Positions 35,594 to 48,355 of a DNA stretch of 64,000 bases are shown one piece after another. Position 1 is the first letter of the stretch. Every line of letters begins with the position of its first letter. The translations under genes and the position numbers were made by a program. The stretch is taken from NCBI GenBank assembly GCA_029204225.1, contig CM055095.1, positions 63,458,523-63,522,522 on the forward strand, read 5' to 3'. The DNA comes from Diphasiastrum complanatum. Its lineage: Eukaryota > Streptophyta > Lycopodiopsida > Lycopodiales > Lycopodiaceae. A model generated the notes under the pieces. The model was not told where the DNA came from, did not search any database, and saw nothing but the letters and a program-made list of their open reading frames with translations.

Positions 35594-38500
35594 ATGTCTT
35601 CAATGGGTTCATCCTTGTTGGAACCAAGTGAAAGATTGACCACTTCAAACTATTCAATTTGGAAAATGAGGAGGGAGTCCATCTTGATCCTTCAAGACGT
35701 GATGGACATAGTTCTTGGCCTTGAAGAAGAACCACAAGTTCTTCAAGAGGTTCAAAAATACAAAAAGAGAGCTAGGATGGCTCTCCACTACATTAAGATG
35801 AATGTCTTTAATGAGATATTGAGGGAGATAGGTACTTGTACAATAGCCAAAGAAGCTTGGGATTGTCTCAAGACTATCTATGAGGCTAAGAATACCTCTA
35901 GGCTTCTCACTCTTAGGAATCTAATCTTTCAAAGTATCCAAAAGAGTGATGAGAGTGCATCTAGTTATGTTTTGAGAGTAAAAGATATTCATAGAGAACT
36001 TGCTTGTATTGGTGATTCCATCAATCAAAATGAGCTAGTTCAAGTCATTCTTTGGCTTGAGAAGTGAATTTGATAACCTTGTCCAATCCTATGCCATTAA
36101 GGAGGAGCTACCAAGTTTGGAGGCTCTCCAAAGTGTGCTAATTTCGGAAGAATCAAGACAAGAGTACAAGCTCTTGAGGATGGACAAGCTTTCTCTCACT
36201 CATAATGATGGCAAAGCTCTCTTTTCCAAGGATAAGCACAAAGGGAGGAGCAAGAACCAACATCAACAATCCTCAAGCAAGGACAAAGTCAAATCCAAAG
36301 ACAAAGATGAGGAGGAAGATGATTCCTCTAATGCTTCATCATCCAAGCTCAAGAAGAAGAAGATCAAGTGCTTTTATTGTGGCAAGAAAGGTCATTATGC
36401 CACCAATTGCTTCAAGAAGAAGAATCAACTCAAGCAAGCCAACATTACCAATGAGAAGGAAGACACTATTGCAAGTGATGGAGAGGGATCTCTTATGGTC
36501 TCTAGTTTCTCATCTACTTCTTTCAAGAAGGACGGCCTATGGTATATTGATAGTGGAGCCTCTTCACATATGTGTAGCTCCAAGGACTCTTTCTCTTCTA
36601 TTTCATCTTATGATGGAGTCAAGAAATCAATATACACTGCAAATGATTTTGAATGTCCTATTGAAGGCATAGGGAACATTCCCTTGAAGCTTGCATCCTC
36701 TAAAGTTCTTTCTCTCTCTAAAGTTCTTTATGTACCTAAGCTTACCAAGAATCTTATTAGTGTTGGCCAATTGCTTGATAATGGCCTTGATGTAAAATTC
36801 AATGTTGATACTTGCACTATCAAGAAGAATGATGAGATACTTGCATTAGAATCTAGATTTGGTGGCATCTATAAACTAGATCCAAATGAGTATGTGAATG
36901 CTTGTAATGTTGCTCTTGTGAACAAGTTCTCTATGGAGGAATTATGGCATAGGAGGTTGGAACATCCCAACTACAAATCCATGCTCTCTATGATCAAAGA
37001 AGCCAAAGTTATTGGCTTGCCAAAGTCACTCTCCAAGAAGATCAAGCCTCGTGAGGCTTGTGCTATTGCTAAATCTCACAAAAAGCCATTTACAAGATCT
37101 TCTATCAAAAGCAAGCATCCTTTGGAGTTAATCCACTCGGATGTACATTTCTCATCAACTACAAGCAAGGGAGGAGCCACTTGTTTTGTTACTTTCATTG
37201 ATGATTACACAAGATTCACTTGGATATATCTTCTTGCTTCTAAATCTATGGTGTTTGATCATTTCCTTATTTTCAAAGCTTATGTAGAGAAGCAATTCTC
37301 ATTCAAGATTAAAGCTCTTAGAAGTGATGGAGGTGGTGAATATATCTCCAATAAATTTCAAGATTTTTGTGAGCTTGAAGGCATTAAAAGAGAGTTCTCT
37401 TGTGCCTACTCTCCATCTCAAAATGGAGTGGCCGAGAGAAAGAATAGATCTCTTTGTGAATGTGCAAAATCTATGAGAATTGAGGCATCTTTGCCCAAAG
37501 ATTTTTGGGGAGAAGCCATTAATTGTGCAAATTATCTTTGCAATAGGCTCCCACATATAGCTCTTGGAGGAAAGTCACCATATGAAATCTTATTTTTGAA
37601 GAAGCCTAAGGTTGATCACCTTTGAGTTTTTGGATGCTTATGCTTTGTCCATATTCCCTTGGAAACAAGGAAGAAGGAATATCCTAGTGCATGCAAAGGG
37701 ATCATGGTTGGATACTCGTCCACCAAGAAGGCCTATAGAGTCTTTATACTTTCTACTTCTCAAGTTATTGAAAGTAGAGATGTTGTCTTTCATGAAGATC
37801 AACACTCATCTTTTGAAGAGGCCGAGATCAAGAAATCTATGGATGCATCATCAATTATTGATTTTGAAGACAATCATGATGTGATGGGGTCAAGATTTGA
37901 AGAAGACTCTCCTCGGATTTTCTCACCAAGAAGATCCATGAGAGATAGATCCGAGCCTAAGAGGCTCTCATATGTTGACAAAGGCAAACAAGTGGATCTT
38001 GATTCCACTAATTATGTTTTTTATGTCTCTCATGAAGAGCCAAAGAATGTACAAGAGGCACTCAATGCCAAGGAGTGGTATGATGCCATGAAGCAAGAGT
38101 ATGATGCATTGATTACCAACAATACTTGGGAGCTTGTGGATCCTCCATCCAACAAGCATGTGATTGGTTGCAAGTGGGTATTTCGGACCAAGTTCAATCA
38201 TGATGGCACCATCAACAAGCATAAAGCAAGATTATGTGCCAAAGGATTTGCTCAAATCCATGGTCTTGATTATGAGGAGACCTTTGCACCCGTTGCAAAG
38301 ATGGTGACAATAAGAGTTCTTATTTCTCTTGCTTGTTTTTTCAAGTGGAAGGTGTTTCAATTAGATGTATCCAATGCTTTTCTAAATGGTTATCTTGAGG
38401 AGGAGATCTATATGGAACAAACTCAAGGATTCATCAAGGATGAGTCCAAAGTGTGCTTGCTCTTCAAAAGTCTTTATGGACTCAAGCAAGCACTAAGATC

Positions 38501-38636
38501 ATGGTATTCAAGACTTAATTCTTTATCTCACTAGGATTTACTCTTAGTGACTATGATCCTTCCATGTATCTAAAGTTTGTTGATAGCAATATTGTCATTC
38601 TTCTAATTTATGTCGATGACATTATTCTTTGTGGAA
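35594..38636 (+). pseudogene. copia C gag-protease-integrase-RT relic
   Basis: Gag starts at 35594 (LTTSNYSIWKMRRESIL). A frameshift near 36050, about two bases short relative to the related copies, moves to the frame of 36057. Then come the CCHC knuckle CFYCGKKGHYATNC (~36368), protease WYIDSGASSHMC (~36540), GAG-pre-integrase (LWHRRLEHPN, CAIAKSHK) and the integrase core with its three acidic positions (LIHSDVH, LRSDGGGEY, NGVAERKNRS). A TGA at 37623-37625 interrupts after VDHL; the same frame resumes with the linker (SPRRSMRDR) and RT (GCKWVFRTKFN, LDVSNAFLNG) to a stop at 38534. A last frameshift leads to YVDDIILCG. Three lesions make it non-functional. Confidence 0.93.
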
Positions 38637-38696
38637 GTACGGCCTCCCACAGTCTGAGTATTGTACACCAGACCTACATTCAATCCTATAATCATA
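38637..38696 (-). repeat. short copia LTR fragment (A family)
   Basis: This 60-bp block is the reverse complement of about 5692-5755 of the element A 5' LTR (GTACGGCCTC..CAGTCTGAGTA, ACCAGACCTACATTCAATCC). It joins truncated copia C to the inverted D' copy and marks a rearrangement junction. Confidence 0.85.
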
Positions 38697-41364
38697 TAAG
38701 AAGTTTACAACTTGTCTTTAAGATTGAAAACTTACAATTTTTATCTCTATAAATGAACACATCATTCATGATCTTATTGAAACCAAAAGCTCCTACATTA
38801 TGAAGATGTTTCCATTTCCTTGACTTCATAACTAATGTAAGCTTACAAGGAAAACATATTTTGCTATCTTTTAAGGCATCACACTCAACTAGTATTGCCT
38901 TAATCCACCTTTGAGATACAAAAATCTCTTCAAAGCAAAATGGTTCTTCATAAGTTGACATGAGAGCATAAATGAAACTATTTTCATTTTGTGATTGCTC
39001 CTTATTCTTGATTGATTTCTCTTGGATAATAACAATAAGTTTGAACTTGTCCAAAGTTCCAAGCAAAATACTTTCCAAGGACATAAAATAGATCCAAGTT
39101 ACTTTCATGAAAGTGAGATCTATCTTTGCATCTTGAACCAAACAATGCACTTCCAAATGAAAAATTTCAAAAGATTTGACATGTGTTGTGATGGACTCCT
39201 GAAGACAAATCTTGCAAGTCCTTGTGAGACTCCAAGCCTCATTCACCTTTCTAGAAAGGAAACACCTTTCCTTGGACTTGTCCTTCTTGTATTTGCATTT
39301 TGAACTTGAAGCTCCATCCTTCACCTCGACCCCCTTGCTTTGGTTCTCCTTGGATGGATTCGTCTTCTTTTTGTAGCATCTTGAGAAAAAATATCCTCCC
39401 TTGCCACAAAGGTTGCACTCAGGATCCTTTCTTTCCTTCAATAGGATGCCACCTATTGATGTCATGTGAGTAAAAACCTGTGATACGATTCTTCAAATGT
39501 AAATTGTGACTTTCAAGAGACTAGATTTGAGCATCTTCAACAATCTAGAAGGATCTACAAAAGATCTAGTTCACAAACCTAAGAATCAATCTTCACAGTA
39601 ATGACTAGTCACTTGGAAACTTTGCTTTGATCACTAAGACAAAAGCACACAATCTTTGAGTCAAATCACTAAAGAAATCAGATCCAATCTCCTATTGGAC
39701 TCATCAAATACCAATGACTCTTTCTTTTGAAAGTTGAAATGGATATGAAAAAGATTTGACACCTAGATTTTCCTTTTCACTTGACTAGTTCTCTCAACAC
39801 TTGAGATTCTTGAACAAAAGATGGGTTTTGTTTTAAATACATGAAAATCAAACTTAATAACTTCTTTTGGACTCACTCTTGACCCAAATAATCTCACACT
39901 TGAGATTAAGAATGAATTTGATTTGATTTGACAACAAACTATACCACCAATTTTTCACAAAGCTTAAAAAATTAGACAACTAGAGATTCACAAAGATCTC
40001 AACCATGCATGAATACTCAAATATGGACTCCTCCTCATTCTAGACGTCCAATGGGATCCCAAATTGACCCTCACACTCTCACAAAGAAAGTTGAATAGAA
40101 CTAATTTGAGTTTCATACATGCTATGTCAATTTTTGCTCAATAAATTGAATTCAATCACTCCTATTGGATTCCACCATTTACTCTACTTCTTAAGACTTG
40201 GAATGAAATTCAAAATCAAAAGTTGTGATTTTTCTCACTAAGGTATTGTGCTTCAAAGAGCTAATGCCACTTAGAAAGATTTGATCACCTAGGAGAATAC
40301 AAATTCTCCACCAATAACAACACAAAATGAGCTTCTAGATCTTGCCTTCTACAAAGGAAGGAACTCTTAGAAAATTGGATCTCTCTCTACATATTTGCCA
40401 TAGACACCTCAATGCCTCTTTTCAAACCTCACAAACACTCAAACAAATTGAGGATTGAATAATGTGACTTGGATCTCAATATCTTTTCTAGAACTTTCAA
40501 TTGAAGCCAATCTATGTCAAATTCTACAAAAGATTTGCATAGATGCTCTATATGCACTAGAAACTCTCAAAGGTTTCACTTGGAGGACAGATCCAAGGAT
40601 GTTTTCTAGCAAATTGATGCTTCTAAACTTGACCCTATCACTCTTGAACAAATCTAGAGTGATGGTACAATGGATTTCATCCTCTCACCTTGCATATCAC
40701 TTCTTAATCTATGATTTTTGGCAAAATCACTCTCAACTTCAACATGCACTAAAAAATCAGAGATGATGAATTAATGCACCTAATTCAAGCTTCAATTTTG
40801 ATTTTTTGGCTGATCTAATCCAAGAACTAATCAAAGCATTAGATTCTCTATAGAAAATGCTTGATTTTGCACCAAAAATCAGTCAAATTGGGTATGTGAG
40901 TCAAATTCTACAAATTTTTGAAATTTCTCAGTCAAAACAAGAGCTGTATGGTCTCACACGTGTGAAAAGGGTTCCTACAGTCCACAACAAGATCTGGACC
41001 AAAAATGTTGAGGATAGCTATCAAATCCAACTCGCTACACAAAATTTGACTAGTTTCCAAAAAACTGCTAATTTTGGCTTTGATTTGGATTAACCCTATC
41101 AATTTCAACAAAATCTCTTGTACTAGGCTTTGATACCATGTGAAAAAAGTACAAAAAGGACCAAGAGTGGATCCTAATCTAATCCTCAAGAGGGATTGGT
41201 TGTCAGATTACTTGATCTATCAACCTACTTCAGATTAAGATCAATCTAGATCAATTCTAGACAGAAAATCCTAACAAGAACAATCATTAATTGAAAGTAA
41301 GTGTACTTTCTGGTTTCACACGTGTGAAACACTGTCTGAGTATGGACTCCAACCTGAAAATCAA
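38697..41364 (-). mobile_element. non-autonomous copia D', truncated, inverted copy of D
   Basis: Minus-strand copy of about 45756-48432. It includes the LTR end (41364-41139), a primer site (TGGTATCAAAGCC, 41138-41126), leader, a Gag-like frame at 39465-38692 with knuckles CNLCGKGGYFFSRC and CFLSRKVNEAW, and a degenerate RT-start block (SQRWIKAILVECDALKD). A 78-codon stretch (40857-41093) translates identically in both copies. Both ends are truncated relative to D. Confidence 0.85.
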
Positions 41365-41401
41365 GCATCTATCAAAAATGGTTGTTGATTTCAATGAAGT
41401 C

Positions 41402-41891
41402 TATAAAGTCCCCATTATTCAAGGATGGAATAGCTAAGCAAACCGCAATAAAACAACACAAGGAAATCGGATGGTAGAAAAACCAACCCAACCAAACCTA
41501 GATAATATGGATCTAGACCCCAAGCTATGGATCAATCACTCAAAAGAAAAAGAGAAATCACACCAACAACATGTAGCTACTAATCATTAAATCAAGCATA
41601 CACTAGTGAGAGTTCAATGGATATACTTATACCCTCCAAGGCCCATGCATTATGACACCTCATTGAACACATTTGTAGCCTAATTGGGCCATGTCATCCA
41701 ATTCTCCTATGACTCATTGATAGACCCCTAAAAATCCACCATCTTGAGTTCAGACCTCCAACCATTTATTATGAGCATGTACCCATGAGTTCCCCAAACG
41801 CCTCATGATCATAATTAAATTATGGGTCAAGGTAGGCCTATTGACCTCCTAACAAGATAATTAATCCGAGATCAGTCATGGGCATGACATT
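41402..41891 (-). repeat. gypsy LTR, copy 1
   Basis: It aligns along its length in inverted orientation with 58599-59096: same start TGTCATGCCCATGA, shared CCAAGCTATGGATCAATCA and CCAACCCAACCAAACCTAGA, same TATAAAGTCC end. Identity is only about 70-75%, so the two copies are old. Confidence 0.82.
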
Positions 41892-43640
41892 CTTTTCCCC
41901 TTATTTAAGTTCTAACCTTAGAACTTAAAGCTAGAGATGCTCCTTTTCAGGCTGTCTTTATGTTCCTAGGAATCATCATCATCTATATAATTGTTCCATC
42001 GAACCAAATGCTCAGTAACTATATGATTTCTCAATCGTTTAGTTGTGGTATCCAAGATCTTTTCAAGTTCAAGTCGAGTCACACTTGAAGATTCATCCAA
42101 CAGCTCCAATTGGTCTCCAGAACCAAGATGTTCCCCATTCACGTGTACTTCTATTAAGTAGACTTATGTGAAAAGTCAAGTGCAGTTGTGTTCCTTCTGG
42201 GAGGTCCAATTGGTAAGTCAACGATCCAGTCTTTTTCAAGATTTAATATAGTTTTTCTAAATCTAGCAAATAATTTGCAATCCTTGCCAGTATGCATTAT
42301 TCTAGAATCCTTTGAGATTCATAAATACACCCAGTCCCCCAATGAAAGTCTCATGGCAATCTTTTCAGATGATCATAATGTTTGTCCCTGTATTGGGCAC
42401 TTCAGACATTTTCACGTGCTATCTGTAACATTTCTTGAATGTCATGCAAAAAATATGCTACTTTCTAAAACTCGATTGATTGAGTCAATAGCAATGGGTG
42501 ATCTAGGTTCAAAATCACATATAAACATGAAGGGGCTATAACTAGTAGTTACCACTATTATTGGCAAACTCAATCAAGGGTAGATACTTCTCCAAATGAT
42601 ATTGTCGTCGAGGAACATATGCTCAAAGCATATGTTCCATCATCAAATTTGTTCTTTTCATTTGGCCATCTATCTCGAGATAATCAGAAGAACTCAAGCT
42701 CAGTGTTGTCTCCTGGTTTAGCGAATACGACCTACCAAAAGTGATTGGTGAACTTTAGATCACAATCGCTCACAATGTCACTTGGTAATCCGTAAAGCCT
42801 AAACAACGATCAACAAATATCTAAGCTAAAAAAAAAGTCTTCATGGTGGTCTTTACTAGAATAAACGTAGCCAATTTGATAAGGGGGTCGACCACTACCG
42901 AAATTGCATCGTTTGTCCACGATAACTCAACCATGAAATCCATGGAAATGCTATTCCATTTTTTATCTAGGATATCAATGGATGTAGCAATCCACCAGCC
43001 TAAGAAGATCGGCCTTATTCAACTGGCATTGGTCACACTTGATCACATAAGATTTGACAAAGGATTTAAGTTTTGGCCAATAAAAATCTCTTCTTATCAA
43101 ATCTAAAGTATGATGTATGTCTGGATGCCCTTCACATAGTGACTCATGACATTCATAAAGAATTTTCTTTTTTATATCATCCACATCGAGTACGCATATC
43201 TTATATTTCCTACACAACAATCCATTATGAATATATAAGTCATCAACACTCTTTTTATCCTTTCTCCCAGACTGATCACCATGTAAATCACTCTCTCTTG
43301 ATGAAACTTTTGGAACCCACTTTTAGATTGGTCCAAAATGTGGGGTCTTTCTCACAAATGCCTCTCAAGGAGAGATAAAAATTCATGCTGATCTTTGTGA
43401 ATGAAGGCTTGTTTACTTCAACAATTTGATTGAGTGCATCCACCACCCGATTAGCGGTGCCTTTGATATACCACACTTCAAAGTTGAATTCCTGCAAGAG
43501 TTCTGCCCATAAAGCTTTACGGCCACTTAGATCATTTTGATTGCAAAAGGGTTTTAGAGGTTGATAATCCATGTTAACCATGAATGTTGGCTGATTCTGA
43601 CGAATTCCCAAGATGCTCGGCTTGAGCTACCCAAGAGCAC
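41402..43640 (-). pseudogene. Ty3/gypsy RNase H, integrase and 3' LTR relic
   Basis: On the minus strand the order is: RNase H end (FEVWYIKGTANRVVDALNQ, ~43480), integrase zinc domain (ILYECHESLCEGH with DQCQLNK, HHCC type, ~43180-43000), integrase core pieces (MDFMVELSWTNDAISVVVD near 42900; DIVSDCDLKFTNHFW near 42760; QMKRTN near 42660), then the 3' end and an LTR at 41891-41402 beginning TGTCATGCCCATGA. RNase H before integrase is the gypsy order. Stops and frameshifts are frequent. The 5' part of the element (Gag, protease, RT) is missing. Confidence 0.85.
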
Positions 43641-44380
43641 CTCTCATTTAGACCGAGGAGGTCTCTGAGAAGAAGAGATGAACGAAGATTGAGAGCCAAG
43701 TATGAGAGCTGAGGAATACTAGTCAGTACTGTCAAGTAGAAACTATGTAAGCCTCATGGTGAATCCTGGAAGATGGAATGACCATGTAGGAACTAGTATT
43801 TCTAGGCAAAGTAATAAATTCAAGTAGACCCCTCTTAAGGAAAGTAGAGTGAGCCATCTTTTGATGGTGACCTCTAGTGGAGAGCATTATTCCACTTGTA
43901 ATTTGTGTAATGTGGAAATGCCACTAGGATGCCACCTAAGGAGCTCTCTTGCTCATTTAAGAGACTCCCTCTTTGTGAAGAGGAGCTTTTTGTGAAATGT
44001 ACCTACTCCATGCCGAAATGAGAAGAGCCTCCACGAGTTTTGGTGCATTTAGAGTGGATTAGATTTTCTGCTTTCCTAGAATGGATTAGTTTTCATTTCT
44101 TGTTTGTGGATTAATGTAGGAATCAGCATTCAGGTAAACTAAACAGACTAGGTTTGTGGTGTAGTTCTTGCATATCTCCTTACATCCCTGTTCTTGATGT
44201 TCTTGGGATGTCGAAGAATCAAAACACTGGTTGGTTTCTTGATTCTTGGACTTCTAAAATGCTGTAGATTAGTTCTTGTTTCTTGTGTTGTCGATTTATG
44301 CAAGTATAGTAGTGTTTAGGATCTGATTTTAGTTCGTTTTTGCAGGATTTCAGTCATTGTTCAGCAGTTTTGCATGTTGA
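43641..44380. other. no gene recognised
   Basis: A T-rich stretch between the gypsy relic and the element G fragment. It may be retroelement leader or LTR sequence, but nothing diagnostic is visible. Confidence 0.4.
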
Positions 44381-44392
44381 TCTGATGGTTCT

Positions 44393-45164
44393 CTACCTCT
44401 CTCTATCTCCTCTCTCTACCTCCCTTCTCTCTCTGTTGCTATGCAGGTGCGCACGGGCGGCTCCCAGTGAACGGACCCCTATACTACAACTGGCTACAGT
44501 GGCGCCGATGTTGGGGAGCGCCAACGTTGGTCACCGCATAGCTGCCTTTCAAATTCTCTTTTCTTAACTCCTCTCTCCACTCTTTTCTACTTCCTCTCCC
44601 TGACCTCCTCTTTTTCCCATTCTCTGGAATTTTTCATTTCCATCAAAAAAACCAAGCTCTCAAAGGATTAGCTTTGTTTTTAAGTAGTGATTTTAATTTT
44701 GTAAGCCATATATTGTGTAGTTCTTTTTTTATTAAGGTTTTTTCAAATTGACCATTGTTATGAGTAGTTCACTTTTTTCTAAAAAACTTCCCTTGTTTAA
44801 AAAGTGTTTTTAGTTTCGTATTACCGTAATCTCAGTTTTGATATGGATCAACCCTCTTTTTTTAAAAAAAAAAATCCCTTTCTAAACCCCTCTTAACCTT
44901 GTTTTTCAAAAAAAAAAAAAAAAACACAAATCTCTCTCTTCCCTCCCCCTCCCCCTCCCCCTTCTCGCTCCCTGCTCCTCCACCCTTCCCTGCCTTGCTA
45001 CATTCCATTGCTCCCTTCCTCCTCACTGCCTTCCCTCCCTCGCTTGCCGCCCCTTCCCTGCCTCGCTACCTCCCATTGCTCCCTTCCTCCTCGCTGCCTT
45101 CCCTCCCTCGCTTGTTGCCCCTTCCCTGCCTGCTCCTCCGCTCCCTCCCTCGCTTGCTGCATCT
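44393..45164 (+). repeat. element G fragment (LTR end, Asp-type primer site, leader)
   Basis: It matches 50080-50850. It comprises an LTR end with CT-rich text and GGTGCGCACGGGCGGCTCCC, ending GGCTACA at 44499; a primer site TGGCGCCGATGTTGGGG (44500-44516); and a non-coding leader with A/T runs and a pyrimidine minisatellite (44983-45160). Copia D is inserted after GCATCT at 45164. Confidence 0.8.
44500..44519 (+). other. tRNA-Asp-type primer-binding site
   Basis: TGGCGCCGATGTTGGGGAGC differs at two of the first 17 positions from the complement of the plant tRNA-Asp 3' end (TGGCGCCGTTGCCGGGG), as used by some plant gypsy lineages. The copy at 50200 has TGTCGGGG. Confidence 0.7.
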
Positions 45165-45981
45165 TGTGAAAAATGCAAAAATAAGCTTGGTAGAGGCCAA
45201 AAATCTTGTATATAGATAAACACACATGTGTGGATCCTGTTCCCACATGTTAAACTAGTGTACTTGTAATTTACCATAATCATATATGTTGTACATATGA
45301 TTTAATTCAAGTTCTATTGGCTAAAATGGCCAAAAACTAGTTTTCTAGACACACATGACATCAATCTATTGATTGCATGAACCACATTCATTGGTTAAGT
45401 GTCATATCCCATGTGTAGAGGACAGCTCACACGTGTGGAATAAGCTGAAGTAGGCAAATTTTGACTTCTAGAAGATTTCCAAGTAGATCTCCATATAGAA
45501 GGAAAATGGACCAAAGTGCTCAAAATAGAAGGTTTTGTCCAAGTGTCAGTTTTGCATGATGAATCATCATATGGAAAAGCACCTTCACACATGTGGGATC
45601 ATAGGGATGATCAATACCACGAGCTCCCACTTATTGTATATAGAGAGCCACATTTGGCCATAATCATTGTGAGACACAATCTTGGTTTTGGAAGCAATTT
45701 TGAGTGATTCTCTCCATTTGTCTACTTTTGTTTTGATTGTTTTGAGGTTCTATCAATGTGTACTTGATTTTCAAGTTGGAGTCCATACTCAGACAATGTT
45801 TCACACGTTTGAAACCAGGAAGTACACCTACCTTCAATTAATGATTGTTCTTGTTAGGATTTTGGATGATCTAGATTGATCTTAATCTCAAGTAGATTGA
45901 TAGATCAAGTAATCTAACAACCAATCCCTCTTGAGGATCAGATTAGGATCCACTCTTGGTCCTTTTTGTACTTTTTGCACA
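45165..45981 (+). repeat. 5' LTR of copia D (817 bp)
   Basis: It starts TGTGAAAAATGC and ends GCACA next to the primer site. It contains CACACGTGTG at 45428-45437 and related CACACATGTG motifs. Its last ~225 bp recur inverted at 41139-41364 and, shortened, at 1-32. Confidence 0.88.
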
Positions 45982-47650
45982 TGGTATCAGAGGCTAGTAC
46001 AAGAGGTTTTGTTGAAATTGATAGGGTTAATCCAAATCAAAGCCAAAATTAGCAGTTTTTTGGAAACTAGTCAAATTTTGTGTAGCGAGTTGGATTTGAT
46101 AGCTATCCTCAACATTTTTGGTCCAGATCTTGTTGTGGACTGTAGGAACCCTTTTCACACGTGTGAGGCCATACAGCTCTTGTTTTGACTGAGAAATTTC
46201 AAAAATTTGTAGAATTTGACTCACATACCCAATTTGACTTATTTTTGGTGCAAAATCAAGCATTTTCTATAGAGAATCTAATGCTTTGATTAGTTCTTGG
46301 ATTAGATCAGCCAAAAAATCAAAATTGAAGCTTGAATTAGGTGCATTAATTCATCATCTCTGATTTTTTGAGTGCATGTTGAAGTTGAGAGTGATTTTGC
46401 CAAAAATCATAGATTAAGAAGTGATATGCAAGGTGAGAGGATGAAATCCATTGTACCATCACTCTAGATTTGTTCAAGAGTGATAGGGTCAAGTTTAGAA
46501 GCATCAATTTGCTAGAAAACATCCTTGGATCTGTCCTCCAAGTGAAACCTTTGAGAGTTTCTAGTGCATATAGAGCATCTATGCAAATCTTTTGTAGAAT
46601 TTGACATAGATTGGCTTCAATTGAAAGTTCTAGAAAAGATATTGAGATCCAAGTCACATTATTCAATCCTACTCAATTTGTTTGAGTGTTTGTGAGGTTT
46701 GAAAAGAGGCATTAAGGTGTCTATGGCAAATATGTAGAGAGAGATCCAATTTTCTAAGAGTTCCTTCCTTTGTAGAAGGCAAGATCTAGAAGCTCATTTT
46801 GTGTTGTTATTGGTGGAGAATTTGTATTCTCCTAGGTGATCAAATCTTTCTAAGTGGCATTAGCTCTTTGAAGCACAATACCTTAGTGAGAAAAATCACA
46901 ACTTTTGATTTTGAATTTCATTCCAAGTCTTAAGAAGTAGAGTAAATGGTGGAATCCAATAGGAGTGATTGAATTCAATTTATTGAGCAAAAATTGACAT
47001 AGCATGTATGAAACTCAAATTAGTTCTATTCAACTTTCTTTGTGAGAGTGTGAGGGTCAATTTGAAATCCCATTGGACGTCTAGAATGAGGAGGAGTCCA
47101 TATTTGAGTATTCATGCATGGTTGAGATCTTTGTGAATCTCTAGTTGTCTAATTTTTTAAGCTTTGTGAAAAATTGGTGGTATAGTTTGTTGTCAAATCA
47201 AATCAAATTCATTCTTAATCTCAAGTGTGAGATTATTTGGGTCAAGAGTGAGTCCAAAAGAAGTTATTAAGTTTGATTTTCATGTATTTAAAACAAAACC
47301 CATCTTTTGTTCAAGAATCTCAAGTGTTGAGAGAACTAGTCAAGTGAAAAGGAAAATCTAGGTGTCAAATCTTTTTCATATCCATTTCAACTTTCAAAAG
47401 AAAGAGTCATTGGTATTTGATGAGTCCAATAGGAGATTGGATCTGATTTCTTTATTGATTTGATTCAAATATTGTGTGCTTTTGTCTTATTGATCAAAGA
47501 AAAGTTTCCAAGTGACTAGTCATTACTGTGAAGATTGATTCTTAGGTCTATGAGCTAGATCTTTTGTAGATCCTTCTAGATTGTTGAAGATTTTCAAATC
47601 TACTCTCTTGAAAGTCACAATTTACATTTGAAGAATCGTATCACAGGTTT

Positions 47651-48355
47651 TTATTCACATGACATCAATAGGTGGCATCCTATTAAAGGAAAGAAAGGAT
47701 CCTGAGTGCAACCTTTGTGGCAAGGGATGATATTTTTTCTCAAGATGCTACAAAAAGAAGACCAATCCATCCAAGAAGAACCAAAGCAAGGGGGTCGTGG
47801 AGAAGGATGGAGCTTCAAGTTCGAAATGCAAATACAAGAAGGACAAGTCCAAGGAAAGGTGTTTCCTTTGTGGAAAAGTGAATGAGGCTTGGGTCTCACA
47901 AGGACTTGCAAGATTTGTCTTCAAGCATCCATCACAACACATGTCAAATCTTTTGAATTTTTTCATTTGGAAGTGCATTGTTTGGTTCAAGATGCAAAGA
48001 TAGATGTCACTTTCATGAAAGTAACTTGAATTTATTTTATGTCCTTGGAAAGTATTTTGCTTGGAGTTTTAGATAAGTTCAAACTTATTGTTATGATCCA
48101 AGAGAAATCAATCAAGAATAAGGAGAAGCAATCACAAATGAAAATAGTTTCATTTATGCTATCATGTCAACTTATGAAGAACCATTTTGCTTTGAAGAAA
48201 TTTTTGTATCTCAAAGGTGGATTAAGGCAATAATAGTTGAGTGTGATGCCTTAAAAGATAGCAAAATATGTTTTCCTTGTAAGCTTACATTAGTTATGAA
48301 GTCAAGGAAATGAAAATGTCTTCATAATGTAGGATCGTTTGGTTTCAATAAGATC
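47651..48355 (+). pseudogene. degenerate copia Gag/RT-start blocks in D
   Basis: Frames broken by stops give KERKDPECNLCGKG, then SRCYKKKTNPS and SKERCFLCGKVNEAW (zinc-knuckle-like), and later EEPFCFEEIFVSQRWIKA with CDALKDSK. The latter matches the usual opening of copia RT domains (EEP.SFEEA...W..AM..E..AL). Catalytic RT motifs do not follow. Confidence 0.6.

Larger units (their letters stand above)
34107..38636 (+). mobile_element. copia element C, 3'-truncated
   Basis: 5' LTR 34107-34836, primer site 34837-34849, leader, gag-pol relic 35594-38636. The element stops inside RT just after YVDDIILCG, where an unrelated LTR fragment is joined. RNase H and the 3' LTR are missing. Confidence 0.9.

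Noticed and set aside
40455-41093. ORFs of 103 and 78 codons, each also present at 46-46.7 kb on the other strand
   Set aside because: They are antisense to the D leader; their identity reflects the duplicated retroelement DNA, not protein constraint.
42188-43378. Plus-strand ORFs across the gypsy relic
   Set aside because: The minus strand carries recognisable RNase H and integrase blocks; the plus frames are shadows.
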